Shown here one piece after another: positions 1-11,959 of a DNA stretch of 64,000 nt. The translations under genes were made by a program, and so were the position numbers. Source of the stretch: Eublepharis macularius (Eukaryota; Chordata; Lepidosauria; Squamata; Eublepharidae); assembly GCF_028583425.1 (NCBI RefSeq), contig NC_072802.1:18299926-18363925 (forward strand), written 5' to 3'. The notes below the pieces were generated by a model. That model ran no database searches. It had not been told where the DNA came from and saw only the letters and a program-made list of their open reading frames with translations. The stretch's first letter is position 1; each line of letters opens with the position of its first letter.

Positions 1-460
1 TGGGCCAGTTGCCTTTGGTAGGCAGATCAGGCAGAAATCAATGAATTCCCCAACTCACCCTGAAAACCCAGGGTGTTGCCTCTCTCTAGCATTTAGATGC
101 TCCTTCGCACAGTCTGCATCCAATCCGTGCCTTGCTCCTCAAACCCATCTCTTTGGTGATAGCCACATACCTAGGTAGGGACAGCGGCATCTCTTCCTAT
201 GGAACTACACATCCAACTGATTCATTCAATGATTTATTTCATTTATATATGTGGAAGCTACTGGTCTTTGGAAGACAAAGCTTGTTTTTAGCTTTGGAGC
301 ACAGAAGGTTGTAGAACTGAAAGAGGCGAATCCTTTTCCCTGGGAAACCAGCAGTAGCTGGGAAGAGCTGAAGAAGAAAGGAAGAGCAGTGAACACAAAT
401 TACTCATGGCTAAACTTCTTGACTCCTTCAGACCAGGCACCCTACTACAAAACGGCGTGA

Positions 461-823
461 GAGCCAAGCTACAAGTGACGCCTGACACAGGTTGGACACT
501 TGTCAGCTTCCCTCAAGTTTTGATGGGAAATGTAAGCATCCTGATCTTATAGCTTGGCTCTCCATTTAATTGAAATTTACAGAACCCCCCCCCCCAAACA
601 CACACACAGCGAAGGGGAAGGGGGGAAGGGGGTGCCTGGCGAGAGGCTGACGCCTGCACTCCCCTCCTGACCGCATATTCTCTCTCCCATAGACTGCTGC
701 TCTGTAAACTTCAATTAAATGGAGAGCCAAGCTGCAAGACCAGGACGCCTACATTTCCCATCAGAACTTGAGGGAAGCTGACAAGTGTCGAACCTGTGTC
801 AGACGTCACTTGTAGCTTGGCAC
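461..823. repeat. Long inverted-repeat element, AAGCTACAAGTGAC family
   Basis: Left arm GAGCCAAGCTACAAGTGAC at 461-479; right arm ends GTCACTTGTAGCTTGGC near 821. Arms of about 120 bp are nearly complementary and enclose a C-rich loop. Related to copies at 9752, 55384 and 57427. Target duplication not clear here. Confidence 0.75.
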
Positions 824-1189
824 TTCCTCTTGCTAGGAGAAAAGGGGAACTGCTCCTAGGGCAACAAGCAAGCTCCAGGGTTCAGACAGCGTCTTCACAA
901 AAACGGCCCTGTTGTTCTAAGGCTTTCTGGATATTTGGGACGCTGTTCCAGGCGTAGCCTCTGGCCAAATCCACAGAACTGACTGTGCATTCTACCAAGG
1001 GATTGGGAGTAGGACTCTGCTCTGGGGTCACTGGTTACTTGTCCAGTAGTGATAACTTTGGGAATGTTTTCATAGTTGTGTTCTGTTATATTTAAATAAA
1101 TTGGATTTATATTTTGAATTTGTAAACACATCTCTAGACATTGAACCTGGCCCTGAGGACTTGCGGGGTGACATATGGCCTTTCTTCTC

Positions 1190-1450
1190 AATATTTATTT
1201 ATTTTTTAAAAGCATTATACCACGTTTCTACCCAATAAGGTCCCCAAAGTGGCATTTAGGGTCCTCAGATCAGCTTACATTGTTCTCCTCTTTTCCATCT
1301 TATCCTAACAACAGCCCTGTGAAGTAAGTTAAGCTGACAGCATGCGATTGGCCCAAGGTCACCCAGCAAGCTTCCATGGCAGAGTTGGGGTTCGAACTTG
1401 GGTCTCCCACGGCCTCATCTGATGCTGTAACCACTGCACCCCTCTGGCGC
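1190..1450 (-). repeat. tRNA-derived SINE (subfamily B), minus strand
   Basis: ATTTATTTATTTTTTAAAAGC to GGTTCGAACTTGGGTCTCCC.. ATGCTGTAACCACTGCACC, the reverse of the subfamily B layout. Confidence 0.75.
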
Positions 1451-1716
1451 TCTTTTTTGGAACCATAATCAAGTGAGAAGCTTCCTGGGGCACCCACCAA
1501 GTTCAAGCATTGACCTCATCCATACGGCTGTCAGGTCCAACTATCTATTCCACAGGCATGTGGGTAGCAGTGACTAAGGATCTCTGGATCTCTTTGCTTT
1601 CTACCACAGAGTAATCATTGCTGCTTAATGCAACTAATGTTCCTCTCAAATAACAGCATGATTGTACAGTTAAAGATTCTTTCTCAGCACATCAGACCTG
1701 TTACATACACATATTC

Positions 1717-2065
1717 CAGGGGTGGGCAATTGTTTTGGCTCGGGGGCCACTTTGTGGGAGCGGAGGTTAGCTGAGGACCACACCTTTTAAAATGATTGCA
1801 TTCATTAGTTAACTTTGCATTTCAGAAAAGGTATAAATTGTATCATAAAAATCAATAAATATAAATTAAATAAAATAGTGGTAGTTTTATTCAATTTATT
1901 TATTGTGCTAATTTCATATCATCTATAGCTGCAAGCACATTTAATTTTAGAATCCGTTTAATGAGACAAATGTACCCTATCACACTTTTCTATTGTTTTG
2001 GCGGGCCACAAAAAACTCTGTAGCGGGCCGCATGTGGCCTGCGGGCCGCAATTTGCCCACCCCTG
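1717..2065. mobile_element. hAT-type non-autonomous element with 8-bp target duplication
   Basis: Ends CAGGGGTGGGCAA and TTGCCCACCCCTG are perfect terminal inverted repeats. Flanks ACATATTC (1709-1716) and ACATATTT (2066-2073) match at 7 of 8 positions, the hAT signature. The interior is AT-rich and non-coding. A longer copy of the same family lies at 31075-31548. Confidence 0.88.
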
Positions 2066-2304
2066 ACATATTTGGTTAGCAGTTTATTTTATGTTGCTGT
2101 TTATTAAAGAGTGGGGGTGATCTGTTTGATTGACCTATCACTTCTCAAACATCCCTACAACTGAATGATACCTAGAAGCTTTGATTTTTGCACAAGTGTA
2201 AATGCTGTAGGGATTCCTGCCGACATTCAGATCCATCTGTTGTAAATTCACTTACAACATTACCTTCCCATCCAAAACATGGCTGTAAAAAATTCACTTA
2301 AAGT

Positions 2305-2732
2305 CAGGGCTCATTTCGAGGGGGAACGCGCAGGAACGCAGTTCCGGTAGTTCCCCAAAAAGGTCATATGTCAGGTGGCCCCGCCCACCTGACTCGGCCA
2401 TTTTGGGCCTGTTTTGGCCTGGATTGAGGCTGAAATGGCCTGGATCGGGCCTCTGACGGGTGGTGGATCACTCTCCCACTCAACAGTGGCCTGATCCTGA
2501 CCATTTTGGGCCCCTTTTTGGCCATTTTCAGCCCCATTTGCCATTTTGGGCCCAATTTTGGCCCTGAATGGCCAGGATTGGGTCCAAAACAACCAGGATA
2601 GGTGATGTCAGGGGGCATGGCATGCGCAAATCAGTTATGCTAATGACATATTTCCAGTGATGTCAAGGGGCGTGGCATATGCTAATTAGTTATGCTAATG
2701 AGTTCCGCTCTTTTTCTATTAAATAACCCCTG
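2305..2732. mobile_element. hAT-type non-autonomous element (GGCC-rich interior)
   Basis: Begins CAGGGCTCATTT and ends AAATAACCCCTG, flanked by perfect 8-bp duplications CTTAAAGT at 2297-2304 and 2733-2740. The interior repeats GGCCATTTTGGGCC-like units in both orientations (about 2390-2600). The first 100 bp resemble the CAGGGCTTTTTTTC family (AACGC..GGAACG.AGTTCCGG), so they are probably related. Confidence 0.85.
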
Positions 2733-3045
2733 CTTAAAGTCATCAGATTGTCATTAGATTGCAACAGCTGAGATCTTTCCTTGCTCACGGTCAGTGCACA
2801 GACGCCAAAGGGATGTCCTCATCTGAAGTGCTTGTAGCTGGTTGTTCCCAGAAATTGCTCCACCAGAAGTACACACACACCATCTTTCAATAGCCCGTCA
2901 CCAAGAGGGACATACAGCATTTCTACTGAGTCCCACCAAATTCTGGGGTTCCATCTTGAACTTCACCTGTTCTGTTTCCTACAACTGCCTAAAACTGAAG
3001 CCGGGGTGTTTCTTTTTTGTTATATCCTCCAAATCTGTTTTGGCA

Positions 3046-3297
3046 AAGATTTGGTGTAGTAGTTAAAAGTGGTAGGACTCTAATCTGGAGAAACGGGTCT
3101 GATTCCCCACTCCCTCGCTTGAAGCCAGCTGGTGACCTTAGGTCAGTCACAGCTTCTTGGAGCTCCCTCAGCCCCACCCACCTCACAGGGTGGTTGTTAC
3201 AAGAATAATAATAACACACTTTGTAAACCACTTTGAGTGGGTGTTAAGTTGTCCTCAAGGGCGGTATATAAATCAAATATTATTATTATTGTTATTT
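3046..3297 (+). repeat. tRNA-derived SINE (subfamily A)
   Basis: TTTGGTGTAGTAGTTAAAAG, then a B-box-like GGTCTGATTCCCC, GAAGCCAGCTGGTGACCTT, CCCACCTCACAGGGTGG and GGCGGTATATAAATCAAAT with an ATT tail. Confidence 0.85.
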
Positions 3298-3775
3298 TAA
3301 TGGCCTTTCTCGTATCCTTCACACCTCTTCTCAACACACACAAACTCTGGTCCATCTAGCCTTGGGCATAACTTCACACATCATACCGGAATGAGCTTCT
3401 CTGTGTCCTGATACAATCTACTTTATAGGTGCATGAGAAATCTTATGGACATAGAGGTGCTCGTGTAAGTTATCAGCAGATGTCGTTGAGTAGGAACAAA
3501 CGAAACCGTGTATTTACGTATTTATGATATTTATTGAATGACTGATATTTATATATTTATTGTATTATTGTACAAGAACAGTAATTCTGTATGTGAGAAT
3601 ATCTCAGAGTGTATTTATGAGGAGCATGTGAGCACTTCACCAGTCTTTATTACATTCAAACAATACATTAAAATATTTATAAATATTCTAATATCTTTGT
3701 ACTTGACTATATGTCCTTGTGTTTTGGTAAATTATTTACATCTTCCTTGGGGGTTCCCCTTGGTCTTTGCAGTAG

Positions 3776-3990
3776 TGGTAGGGATGCCAACTTCCACATG
3801 GGGCCTGGAGATCTCCCAGAATTATAACTAATCTCCAGCCTGAAGAGACCAGTTCCCCTGGAGAAAATGGCTGCTTTGGGGGTGGGCGGACTCTATGGCA
3901 TTATATCCTGCTGAGGCCCCTCCCCAAACCCCAGGCTCCGCCCCCAAATCTCCAGGAACTTCCTAACACAGAGCGGGCAACCCTATCTAG
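3776..3990. repeat. Dispersed repeat with TAGGGNTGCC ends
   Basis: Begins TAGGGATGCCAACTTCCA and ends CGGGCAACCCTA, an imperfect terminal inverted repeat, with CTGGAGATCTCCCAGAATTA and CCCCAAATCTCCAGGAA inside. Similar scraps start GGTTGCCA at 10006 and 14956. No target duplication visible. Confidence 0.5.
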
Positions 3991-5532
3991 AGAGCAGCTG
4001 GTGGCCAGGAGGCTTTCGGGAGGAAGTAATGGGAGAGCTAATACTCACCACTGTTTGCACCAATGAGCCGAGTCGTCCCTGCAGTGCTGACTTGTAGCAC
4101 CTCAGGGAACACTCAGCTTGCCTTACTCTGGGGCCACTTTCACTTTCCAGTCCCTTTCTGTTCCCTCTGTAAGAATAAAACTACCCGTTTTTACTTGAAA
4201 GGAAGATGATCCTGAATGTAAGACAACCCACTCCCCCAATGTTATACATACAAACATATTATTATTGTATATAACTTGTATGCAAATATATGATCCTCTC
4301 TTTTAATTGTTGGCATACCCAGGGAAACCATAGCCTTGCATTTGAGTTACCACTGTAACAGTGCACTCTCATAAACATGATCTCGAAATAAATGCACATC
4401 TCTAGGGATTTAAATAGGCTTCAATGCGAATATGTCCATTACTCTACCATTACCTATTCACCGTTTGGTTCCAGGGATTCAGAAGTTCTACCTTTTTCTC
4501 CCAGTTCAGCCAAACAAGGGACAGGGTTGCCACTGCCAGCTTGTGGTCAGCAACTAGCAGGAGCCCGGAGAGGTGGAGACTGGTGCGAATGGTGTGGCAC
4601 AACACTGCAATGCCATTTCCAGCTGAAAAGCCAGAATTGGTGTCACCATGTTGAGCAATGCACTAAGCATTTACTACATCTCTATGGTAAAAACTATAGA
4701 GAACTGGGAAATCCCTACAGCACTGTGCAATGTGGTGACGTCACTTCTGGGTTTCCAACTGGAAGTGACATCACAGCATTATGCAATGGCATTCCCTCTT
4801 CCCTCTTTGCTCCTGCAGTTCATGCAAAGGGCAGGAGGTTGTCCACCAAAGCAGACAGCCCGGCAGCCCTAGCTCAACGTTATATAAACCACCACAGTAC
4901 GCCAAGACAAGACTGAGGACATCATCCCTAATAACATTTCCTGTTTTCACGCAGCCCTTGCCAAGATTAACCTTTCTTAGCATGCCTTTCTGTTGCAAAC
5001 TGATGTAATCCTCACAAGACCAGTGCTGCAGGAGGTAATTATTATTCAGTTCTCAATAAATGGTGTGCAAAAAAAATAAAGATGAATGATAAAAAAAGTT
5101 AACCATAAATCTTTACTTGCCTATGGCACACAAACGCATAATCAATCACTGGAGCAAAAGGACACACGGACAGCCTCGACTAAATCTGTTCTAAGCATGT
5201 TAGTAAACCCACACATTCTGAAATGAAAGGATGCCTATCTAGGGGGATGATAATACCATCAGCCGCAGGCACGTCTTTGGAACGAATTAGCTGTTCCTTC
5301 ATTTGCTGAGTATAAAACCAGATCCCCTTGGTTTTGCACTGCATGGAGCCACGTTGGGTTGCATCTCACCAGAATGTGGAATGTACAGATAAGTCTTCCT
5401 GGTTTATTTCTCTTAGGACATTTTACACTTTTATACATGATATACTATCAGAGTGTTATTTATGCTCAACTTGGTTTGGCATATCATTCCTATCAACACT
5501 CACTAGTATGAATGGGAAAAAATACATTTGCA

Positions 5533-5864
5533 CAGGGCTTTTTTTCTGGGAAAAGAGGTGGTGGCACTCAGTGGGTTGCGAGCACAGGGGGCAACTCTTG
5601 GTGGGAGGTGGTACCCCTGGTACCACATGTGCATGCGCAAAGTGCTTGCATGTCCCCAGGACCAATGATGTCACTTTGGGTCAGCTGGAACAAGGGGGGA
5701 GTTTTTAAAAGTTTAAACCGCCCTCAGTGAAAATGGTCACATGGCTGGTGGCCCCACCCCCTGATCTCCAGACAGAGGGGGGGTTAGATTGCCCTCTGCG
5801 CCACTCCATTTTCAAGAGGTTCCGGAACTCCGTTCCACCACGTTCCAGCTGAAAAAAAGCCCTG
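5533..5864. mobile_element. hAT-type MITE, CAGGGCTTTTTTTC family
   Basis: Terminal inverted repeats CAGGGCTTTTTTTC and GAAAAAAAGCCCTG. Perfect 8-bp target duplication CATTTGCA at 5525-5532 and 5865-5872. The body contains GGTCACATGGCTGGTGGCC followed by a segment repeated in other copies. No coding capacity. Confidence 0.92.
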
Positions 5865-5984
5865 CATTTGCATACCAAGTGGGAGCAACCCAGATCAGAA
5901 ATCTTTTGGTCAAAAAAGCATGTACATGAAATCTGGCAACATCTTTACCTAGAATGTACAGGTAGGGATCTGAAGCAATAAAAG

Positions 5985-6212
5985 CTAGTTATGTGTAGCA
6001 GTTAGACGGTTGATCTGGGAGACCCCAGTTCGAATCCCCACTCGACCATGGAAGCTCACTGGGTGACCTTGGATCAGTCACATACTCTCAGCCTAATCTT
6101 CCTCACAGGGTGGTTGGGAAGATAAAGTGGAGGAAAGGAAAATGATGGAAACTGCAGTGGGCCTCTATTGGAGAGAAAAGTGGGGTATAAATGAAGTGAG
6201 AAGTAAGTTCAT
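5985..6212 (+). repeat. tRNA-derived SINE (subfamily B)
   Basis: GTAGCAGTTAGACGGTTGATCTGGGAGACC, B box GTTCGAATCCCCACTC, CTCACAGGGTGGTTG, GGGTATAAATGAAGTGAG. Confidence 0.85.
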
Positions 6213-6610
6213 AAATAAACATCCCCCTTGGGGAGGACCAATAAAGTCACTGTACCACTCTGTTCATCAGCAGTGATTAGAACACAAATACAAACTACTG
6301 TATAATATTCATTCGGAGCAAATACACAATAAAATAGGGCTCTTAACACTGCAGTATTCCATGTACACGATGACTGCATATTTGCAGCGTAGTATATATT
6401 TTCCTTCTTCTTCTAAAAATGCCTCCGATCTAGAGATTGCTAAGCCACATGCTGGCTACTATCCCACTCTAGTTGCATGCAACAGCTTGTAGTCATCCCA
6501 AAATGTTTCCTCCTGATAGTTCAAAGGTACCTGAATGATGAGCCCAACAGTGCAGATGTGGTTGCACTCCAAAATGCTCTTCCTCATCCCCATTACTGCA
6601 TGATCAGAGA

Positions 6611-6829
6611 CAGTGCTTTTTTTCAGGGGGAACGCGGGGGAACGGAGTTCCAGAACCTCTTGAAAATGGTCACATGGCCGGTGGCCCCGACCCCTGACCT
6701 CCAGACAGAGGGGAGTTTAGATGGCCCTCTGTCTGGAGATCAGGGGGCGGGGCCACCGGCCATGTGACCATTTTCTCTGAGGGCAACCCACTGAGTTCCA
6801 CCACCTCTTTTCCCAGAAAAAAAGCCCTG
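6611..6829. mobile_element. hAT-type MITE, CAGGGCTTTTTTTC family, palindromic
   Basis: Perfect 8-bp duplication ATCAGAGA at 6603-6610 and 6830-6837. About 200 bp, nearly a full-length palindrome: the GGTCACATGGCCGGTGGCC segment appears forward near 6668 and inverted near 6752. Left terminus is slightly diverged (CAGTGC for CAGGGC). Confidence 0.92.
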
Positions 6830-7521
6830 ATCAGAGATAACCTTCCACGAGTGGAGTGGATCTTTCCCATGGAAGTGAGATGAAGAATTCACCCTGTAGG
6901 AACAGACCGAAGGGCTGTTTAGCCCAATCTTCTGCATAGAGCCACTAGCATGCCCCTTGAAAGCTCAAAAGAAAGATGGGGGAAATGACAATGGTGGTAG
7001 AAAAGCTCTAGAAAATCCAAATCAAGGAAATCTATACAACAACAACAAAGTGTATTAGCCAGAGGCCATCACGTTCTTGAAATCAATTCAAAATTACATG
7101 ATTGCCCATCAGCGAGACCATACTTTGTTGGTATTTTAGCAAGTGTCCTATATTCAGTCATGAAAGAGTTAAATTGTTGTTCTGTTTAGTCAGATAGCTA
7201 GTTAGCATAGTACCACTTAGGCCTCGGATAAAAGATCCCGCCATAGAAAGGGGAGTTTTTAGACTTAATGACGAGATCTAGGATTGTCTATTGGATGAAC
7301 CAGTTTATCGGGGGACAATTAACTAGCAACATATACTAAGGTTTTATTGCTCAGTTGGTCAGTTAGTCTTTGGTCAGTGTCTTAGAAGTATTGAGATCTA
7401 GTAACCATCAAAATGTAGAGAGAGAGCCATTTATTTTCTCACCAAATGTACCATTTTCCCTAATATGTAGCAAAAGTATTTTTCTATAAAACCACAGGAG
7501 TCTGTCTTTTGATTCTACTGT

Positions 7522-7787
7522 TTGGTGTAGTGGTTTGGTGTAGTGGTTAAGAGCACAGGACTCTAATCTTGAGAACCAGGTTTGATTCCCCACTCCTCCA
7601 CTTGAAGCCAGCTGGGTGACCTTGGGCTAGTCACAGGGCTCTCTGGAGCTCTCTCAGCCCCACCCACCTCACAGGGTGTTTTCTTGTGGGGATCATAGTA
7701 ACATACTTTGTAAACCGCTCTGAGTGGGTGTTAAGTCACCTTGAAGGGTGGTATATAAATCAAATATTATTATTATGTTATTATTAT
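7522..7787 (+). repeat. tRNA-derived SINE (subfamily A)
   Basis: Head TTTGGTGTAGTGG is duplicated in tandem at 7521-7545, then a B-box-like GGTTTGATTCCCC and a GTATATAAATCAAATATTATTATT tail. Confidence 0.87.
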
Positions 7788-8089
7788 GTGCAATAACCAC
7801 TCTGCAACTTAATCCCCCAAACTGTTTTTTTTTACCAGGGAAAACCAAGGATGTTCGTTCTCTCTTCTTGTTTAATCAAGGAACCCAGATAGAATCCGTG
7901 GAGAGAACTCAGGAGACCAGTCACAGAACTCTGTCGCATTTGACCCTGGATTCAGCTCTTCTGCTCTTTATGGGTAACGTATGCATCCTGGCTGTGCTCT
8001 ACCTCCCATTCCACGGCATCAGTCTAATGGTGTCTTCGGTGCAAACGTATTTATCTTACCCTGACTATGGACTATGGACAAAAGTAATT

Positions 8090-8235
8090 TGAATTGCCCT
8101 GTGACCTTTTGGCTAAGATCGAGTATTGTAATATTAGTTTAACTCGATACAGTCTGGATTTGAGAGTTACAGATTTTTGGAATGGGAAATCAGCTCAGAA
8201 TCTTGCTCCGCCTCTTCCATGCAACATACCAGCAT
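8090..8235 (+). pseudogene. U2 snRNA-derived pseudogene
   Basis: CCTTTTGGCTAAGATC at 8105-8120 is an exact match to the U2 branch-site region. It is followed at the expected spacing by a GTTTAA..GATAC segment, GATTTTTGGAA, then CTTGCTCCG and a CTTCCATGCA like U2 CTCCACGCA. Overall similarity extends over about 145 of 191 nt with many substitutions, and the 3' part is lost. A functional U2 gene would be almost invariant here, so this is a decayed retrocopy. Confidence 0.75.
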
Positions 8236-9234
8236 GCCACACTTCCAGAAGCAGTGGACAAAAAAAAAAGTTTAAAAGAAGTCATCAGAAGCCTGGAGGG
8301 TATCAAATGATTTTCTGCCACCAAATGTTCTGTGTCCCTCCCAGCCCCGATCTCAATTTAAAAATGTGCAGATGTTTCGGCTTATATACTGGATACGGGC
8401 CTTCAAAACTGCCTTCTTCTTGTGCTGGGTCCTCTTTTTAAATATACGGCCCAGCATTAATCAAGCACTTTGGAAGCACCCTGGATCATCTCAGTCGAAA
8501 TGGATCTCAAATGACTTTCCGTTCTCGTTTCCCAGCTCCTGTTGGGCTTCTGTTTTCCTTTCATGTTTGGGAGCAGAGGTCAGCAGCAGGAAGACACGAT
8601 GGCCTTCACGTGGTCTCCCATTTGTTGCCGTCATTCTAAACCTGTTTTGGGTCCCCTGCTGGGCAACAGGATGTGTTCATGCTCCCAGAGTTATATGCTA
8701 ATTGATTTTGGGGGAACCCATTCGTCAGTTTAATTTAAGAGATCACCCACTAGGTTTGCTGCTCACTGTCAAAGGTAATTCAATTAAAAGTCCAGAAGTG
8801 TGACTAACTACCCCACAGTTAAATAAGTTTACCAGCTGTCTCCAAGCATCACTCCAGCCCAGCATGTCTGTCAGGTACTCTTTTCATAATATATGACCCT
8901 GCCGTGCAACCCAGTTGACTAACACATGCAGCCCTTTCACAACTGTCCTGGAGAATTGGTTCAAATATTTTCTGCCTGACATTAGAAAATACACATATCT
9001 GTACTATGCAATTAGGATCTTAAGTAACTTAAAACATCAACAGGTTGAATTAGTTAGAAGATAGCTGTTGAATTGGCCATAAAATGACAGCCTTCCTAAG
9101 TCAAACTATCCAAAGGTCCATTTTTAAACATTCGAAGAGATGTTCTAGGCAATTCACCTAAAAGCTTCCAAAACAGTAAACGTAGTGATAAATGCACACT
9201 AAGGGATTATTAATTCTATATTGGATCCTTGCTA

Positions 9235-9392
9235 ATGCTAGGTCTTTGTAAACTTGTATTTATTTACCCTATGGCATTGTTTATGGAAATGTCCTTGAAA
9301 CTGACTGTACTAATCTCACACGGTGTAATCCGCCTTGAGTCTCAGTGAGAAAGGCGGCCTATAAATGATATAAATAACAACAACATGTTACA
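9235..9392 (+). repeat. LINE 3'-end repeat (GTCTCAGTGAGAAAGGCGG tail)
   Basis: The segment TGTAATCCGCCTTGAGTCTCAGTGAGAAAGGCGGCCTATAAATGA is a dispersed 3' end, also seen at 24110-24255 and 33005-33085. Family not assigned. Confidence 0.6.
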
Positions 9393-9574
9393 TAAAAGAT
9401 TTTTTAAATTGTAAAAAGTGGGTAAATGGGGTATGGGATTAGGCCCTCGACACTAACACAAAACCTATCACCAACCCTTCCACATGTTTTCTTTTTAAAG
9501 ACAGAAATATAAATAGCTCCAAGCTTCTTAAAGGAAAGGAAGGATACAATTTTAACAGCTAGATTGAAAAATTA

Positions 9575-9730
9575 CGGGTGCAAGTGGGTCTGAGTAGTTA
9601 GTGTTTCTGACTGATTTGGGAAATCCAGGTTCAAGTCTCCACTCAGCCATGAAATTAGCCGGCCGACCTCAGGGAAGACAGCCTCTCACCATCTAGCCTT
9701 CCTCACAGAGTTGTTGCAAGGGCAAAAACA
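9575..9730 (+). repeat. tRNA-derived SINE (subfamily B), 5' part
   Basis: GGGTCTGAGTAGTTAGTGTTTCTGAC..GGTTCAAGTCTCCACTCAGCC..CTTCCTCACAGAGTTGTTGC, truncated at the 3' end. Confidence 0.65.
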
Positions 9731-9751
9731 TGTTCCATCTATCTGATCACA

Positions 9752-9985
9752 GGGCCAAACTACAAGTGACAAAAGGCACAGGTTGGACACTTGCCAGCTT
9801 CCCTCCAGTTTTGATGGGAAATGTAGGCAGCTTGGTGGAATGTTGAACAAGTGACAGTTGAAAAGTCCATTGGACAGCGGTCAGAGAGCCAAGCTGCAAG
9901 ACCAGGATGCCTACATTTCCCATCAAAACTTGAGGGAAGCTGACAAGTGTCCAACCTGTGTCATTTGTCACTTGTAGCTTGGCCC
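9752..9985. mobile_element. Inverted-repeat element with 3-bp duplication (PIF/Harbinger-like)
   Basis: GGGCCAAACTACAAGTGAC to GTCACTTGTAGCTTGGCCC, flanked by ACA on both sides (9749-9751, 9986-9988). Three-base duplications point to PIF/Harbinger-type transposition rather than hAT. No coding capacity. Confidence 0.65.
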
Positions 9986-10321
9986 ACAGGTATAACATGT
10001 AGTTAGGGTTGCCAACCCCGGGCTGGGAAATTCCTGGATATTTGGGAATGGAGCCAGGAGAGGGCAGGGTCTGGGGAAGGGAGAGCCTGAGTGGGGAATA
10101 ATCAGAGCTGAGTACAGGCACCTTTGCGGGGTGGGGGGTGGGGGGGCTCTTTCCATTCCTGCCAAATCAAGCCTTGGAAGTTTCTGGAGAATTGGGAGGG
10201 TAACGTTTGGGGAGAGAAGGGAGTTTAGGAAAGATGTGATGTTGTATCAGTTGCAATTCTGCTTCTTAGCAAAGGTTTCATAAGAGGAGGCTCTACCTAA
10301 GTAACTGTTGCTAGTCACAGT

Positions 10322-11209
10322 CAGGGCCAGATCGAGGGGGCAGGGTGGGTAGCCTGCCCCCAGCGCTGCCAAAGAGGGGGCACCGGGTGCAGCTGCCAGC
10401 CGCTGGAAGTGCACCATGGCTTGCTGCACAGGAGGCTGAACGCAGGGTTGGGAGGCCCTCACCTGCCCTGCTGATGGGGCGACTGGCTTGTCACGCATGC
10501 AGGGCTTCCCAGCCCTACGCTCAGCCCCCTGTGCGGCAAGCCAGCCACCCCAGCGCATGCCTGCGCCACCACCAGCTCAGCGGCGCACCAGGCGCTGGGG
10601 TGGCCGGCTTGCCACGCGGGCGGCTACAGGCAGGTGAACTGGGCCAAGGGCCTCCTAGCCCTGTGCTCAGCTGCCCATGCGGCAAGCTGGCCGCCCCAGT
10701 GCCTGGTGCACCATGGAGCGGGCAGCAGCGGCGGCAGTGGCGTGTGCGTGCGCTGGGGCAGCTGGCTTGCCACGCAGATTGCTGAGCGCAGGGCTGGGAG
10801 GTCCTGTGTGCACGGCAAGCCAGCCGCCCCATCAGCAGGGCAGGCGAGGGCCTCCCAACCCTGCGCTCAGCCTCCTGTGCAGCAAGCCATGGCACACTCT
10901 CAGCTGCGTGGACGTGCGCTGGGGCGGCTGGCTTGTTGCACGGGTGGCTGAGTGCAGGGCTAGGAGGTCCTGCATGCACAGCAAGCCAGCCTCCCCAGTG
11001 CACGCCCACACCACTGCCACCAGCTCCATGGCGCACCGGGCGCTGGGGCGGCCGGCTTGCTGTGTGGGCAGCACGCCCCCCGCCCCTGCATGATGACATC
11101 ATGGAAGTGACATTATCATGCAGTGCCAGGAGCGCACGCGTGCTGCACGTGCGCACACAGGACCAGACAAGAGTTGCACCAGACACCAGCAACTCTAGAT
11201 CCAGCCCTA
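10322..11209. mobile_element. hAT-type element carrying a GC-rich array of alternating inverted modules
   Basis: Ends CAGGGCCAGATC and GATCCAGCCCTA form imperfect inverted repeats, with a perfect 8-bp duplication GTCACAGT at 10314-10321 and 11210-11217. The interior is very GC-rich and consists of about four 140-160 bp units. In each, a motif like GCAAGCCAGCCGCCCCAG (near 10540, 10680, 10818, 10980) alternates with its reverse complement (near 10597, 10752, 10918, 11042). Long open frames on both strands are by-products of the repeat and composition. Confidence 0.82.
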
Positions 11210-11959
11210 GTCACAGTATGGAGGAAGGACCAGAGTGCCCAGGCGAACCAGGCAGTGAGAAGAGCTGGTGCTATTGACCTTTGATTCATTAGGATAGCCA
11301 TGTAGTCCATTTGTCTGGATTTCGAGCATGTGGCCCAGTATCCTCGGACTCTTACCTGACTTTTATTTTTTAAAGAAGTAACTTTCTAACCCTTGTGGAG
11401 CCAGACAAGCGATTCAAAATGTGCAGGCAGTGTTTTGCCCATGCCTGCTCCTGCCTTTCAGTGTTCCAGCCAATGTGGGAAGGCATCGTTATGACTGACA
11501 TGCTTGTCGCATCTCTCCTCAACCACCACTGCTGTTTTCTAAGAAGGGAGCATGGGCAAACTGCTCAGATAAAAAGTTGTTTTTGTTGATCATTTCCTCT
11601 GAGTTTTAGTTGATCGATTAATCAAATCTACTTAAGTATAGATCTGTATATGAGGACAATGATTGTTCTAGAGAAAACAAATCATCATTGTTTTCAGATA
11701 ATCCATTGCAACAAAAATTTGGTTTAAACTATTATTGACAAAAATTGCTAATGGTAATTGTCATCTTGGAACTGGCATTTTCCTGTTGTTTATGAGAATG
11801 GTAGGGGAATGCCTCTTCCAAGATGGCAGCTACCACCAGCAGTTTCAACACTTTTTTAAAAATTGAGCATGGCCAAATTAAGTAAAAAAAATTAATCTGC
11901 TAAAAGATTAATTAAAAAAAGATTAATTAAAAAAAAAATAAAACTAAAGGATCTCGATT

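Noticed and set aside
4392-4916. Plus-strand frame of 174 codons.
   Set aside because: No recognisable domain, overlapping open frames in other phases, and repeat-like GGGTTGCCACTGCC and GCAGCCCTAG ends suggest non-coding repeat DNA.
7748-8092. Plus-strand frame of 114 codons with hydrophobic stretches.
   Set aside because: It begins inside a SINE tail and runs into the U2 pseudogene; the middle part is not recognisable and has no convincing splice pair.
10521-11192. A 223-codon minus-strand frame and several overlapping frames on both strands.
   Set aside because: They lie wholly inside the GC-rich palindromic array of a hAT element; the translations are repeats of one low-complexity module read in different frames.
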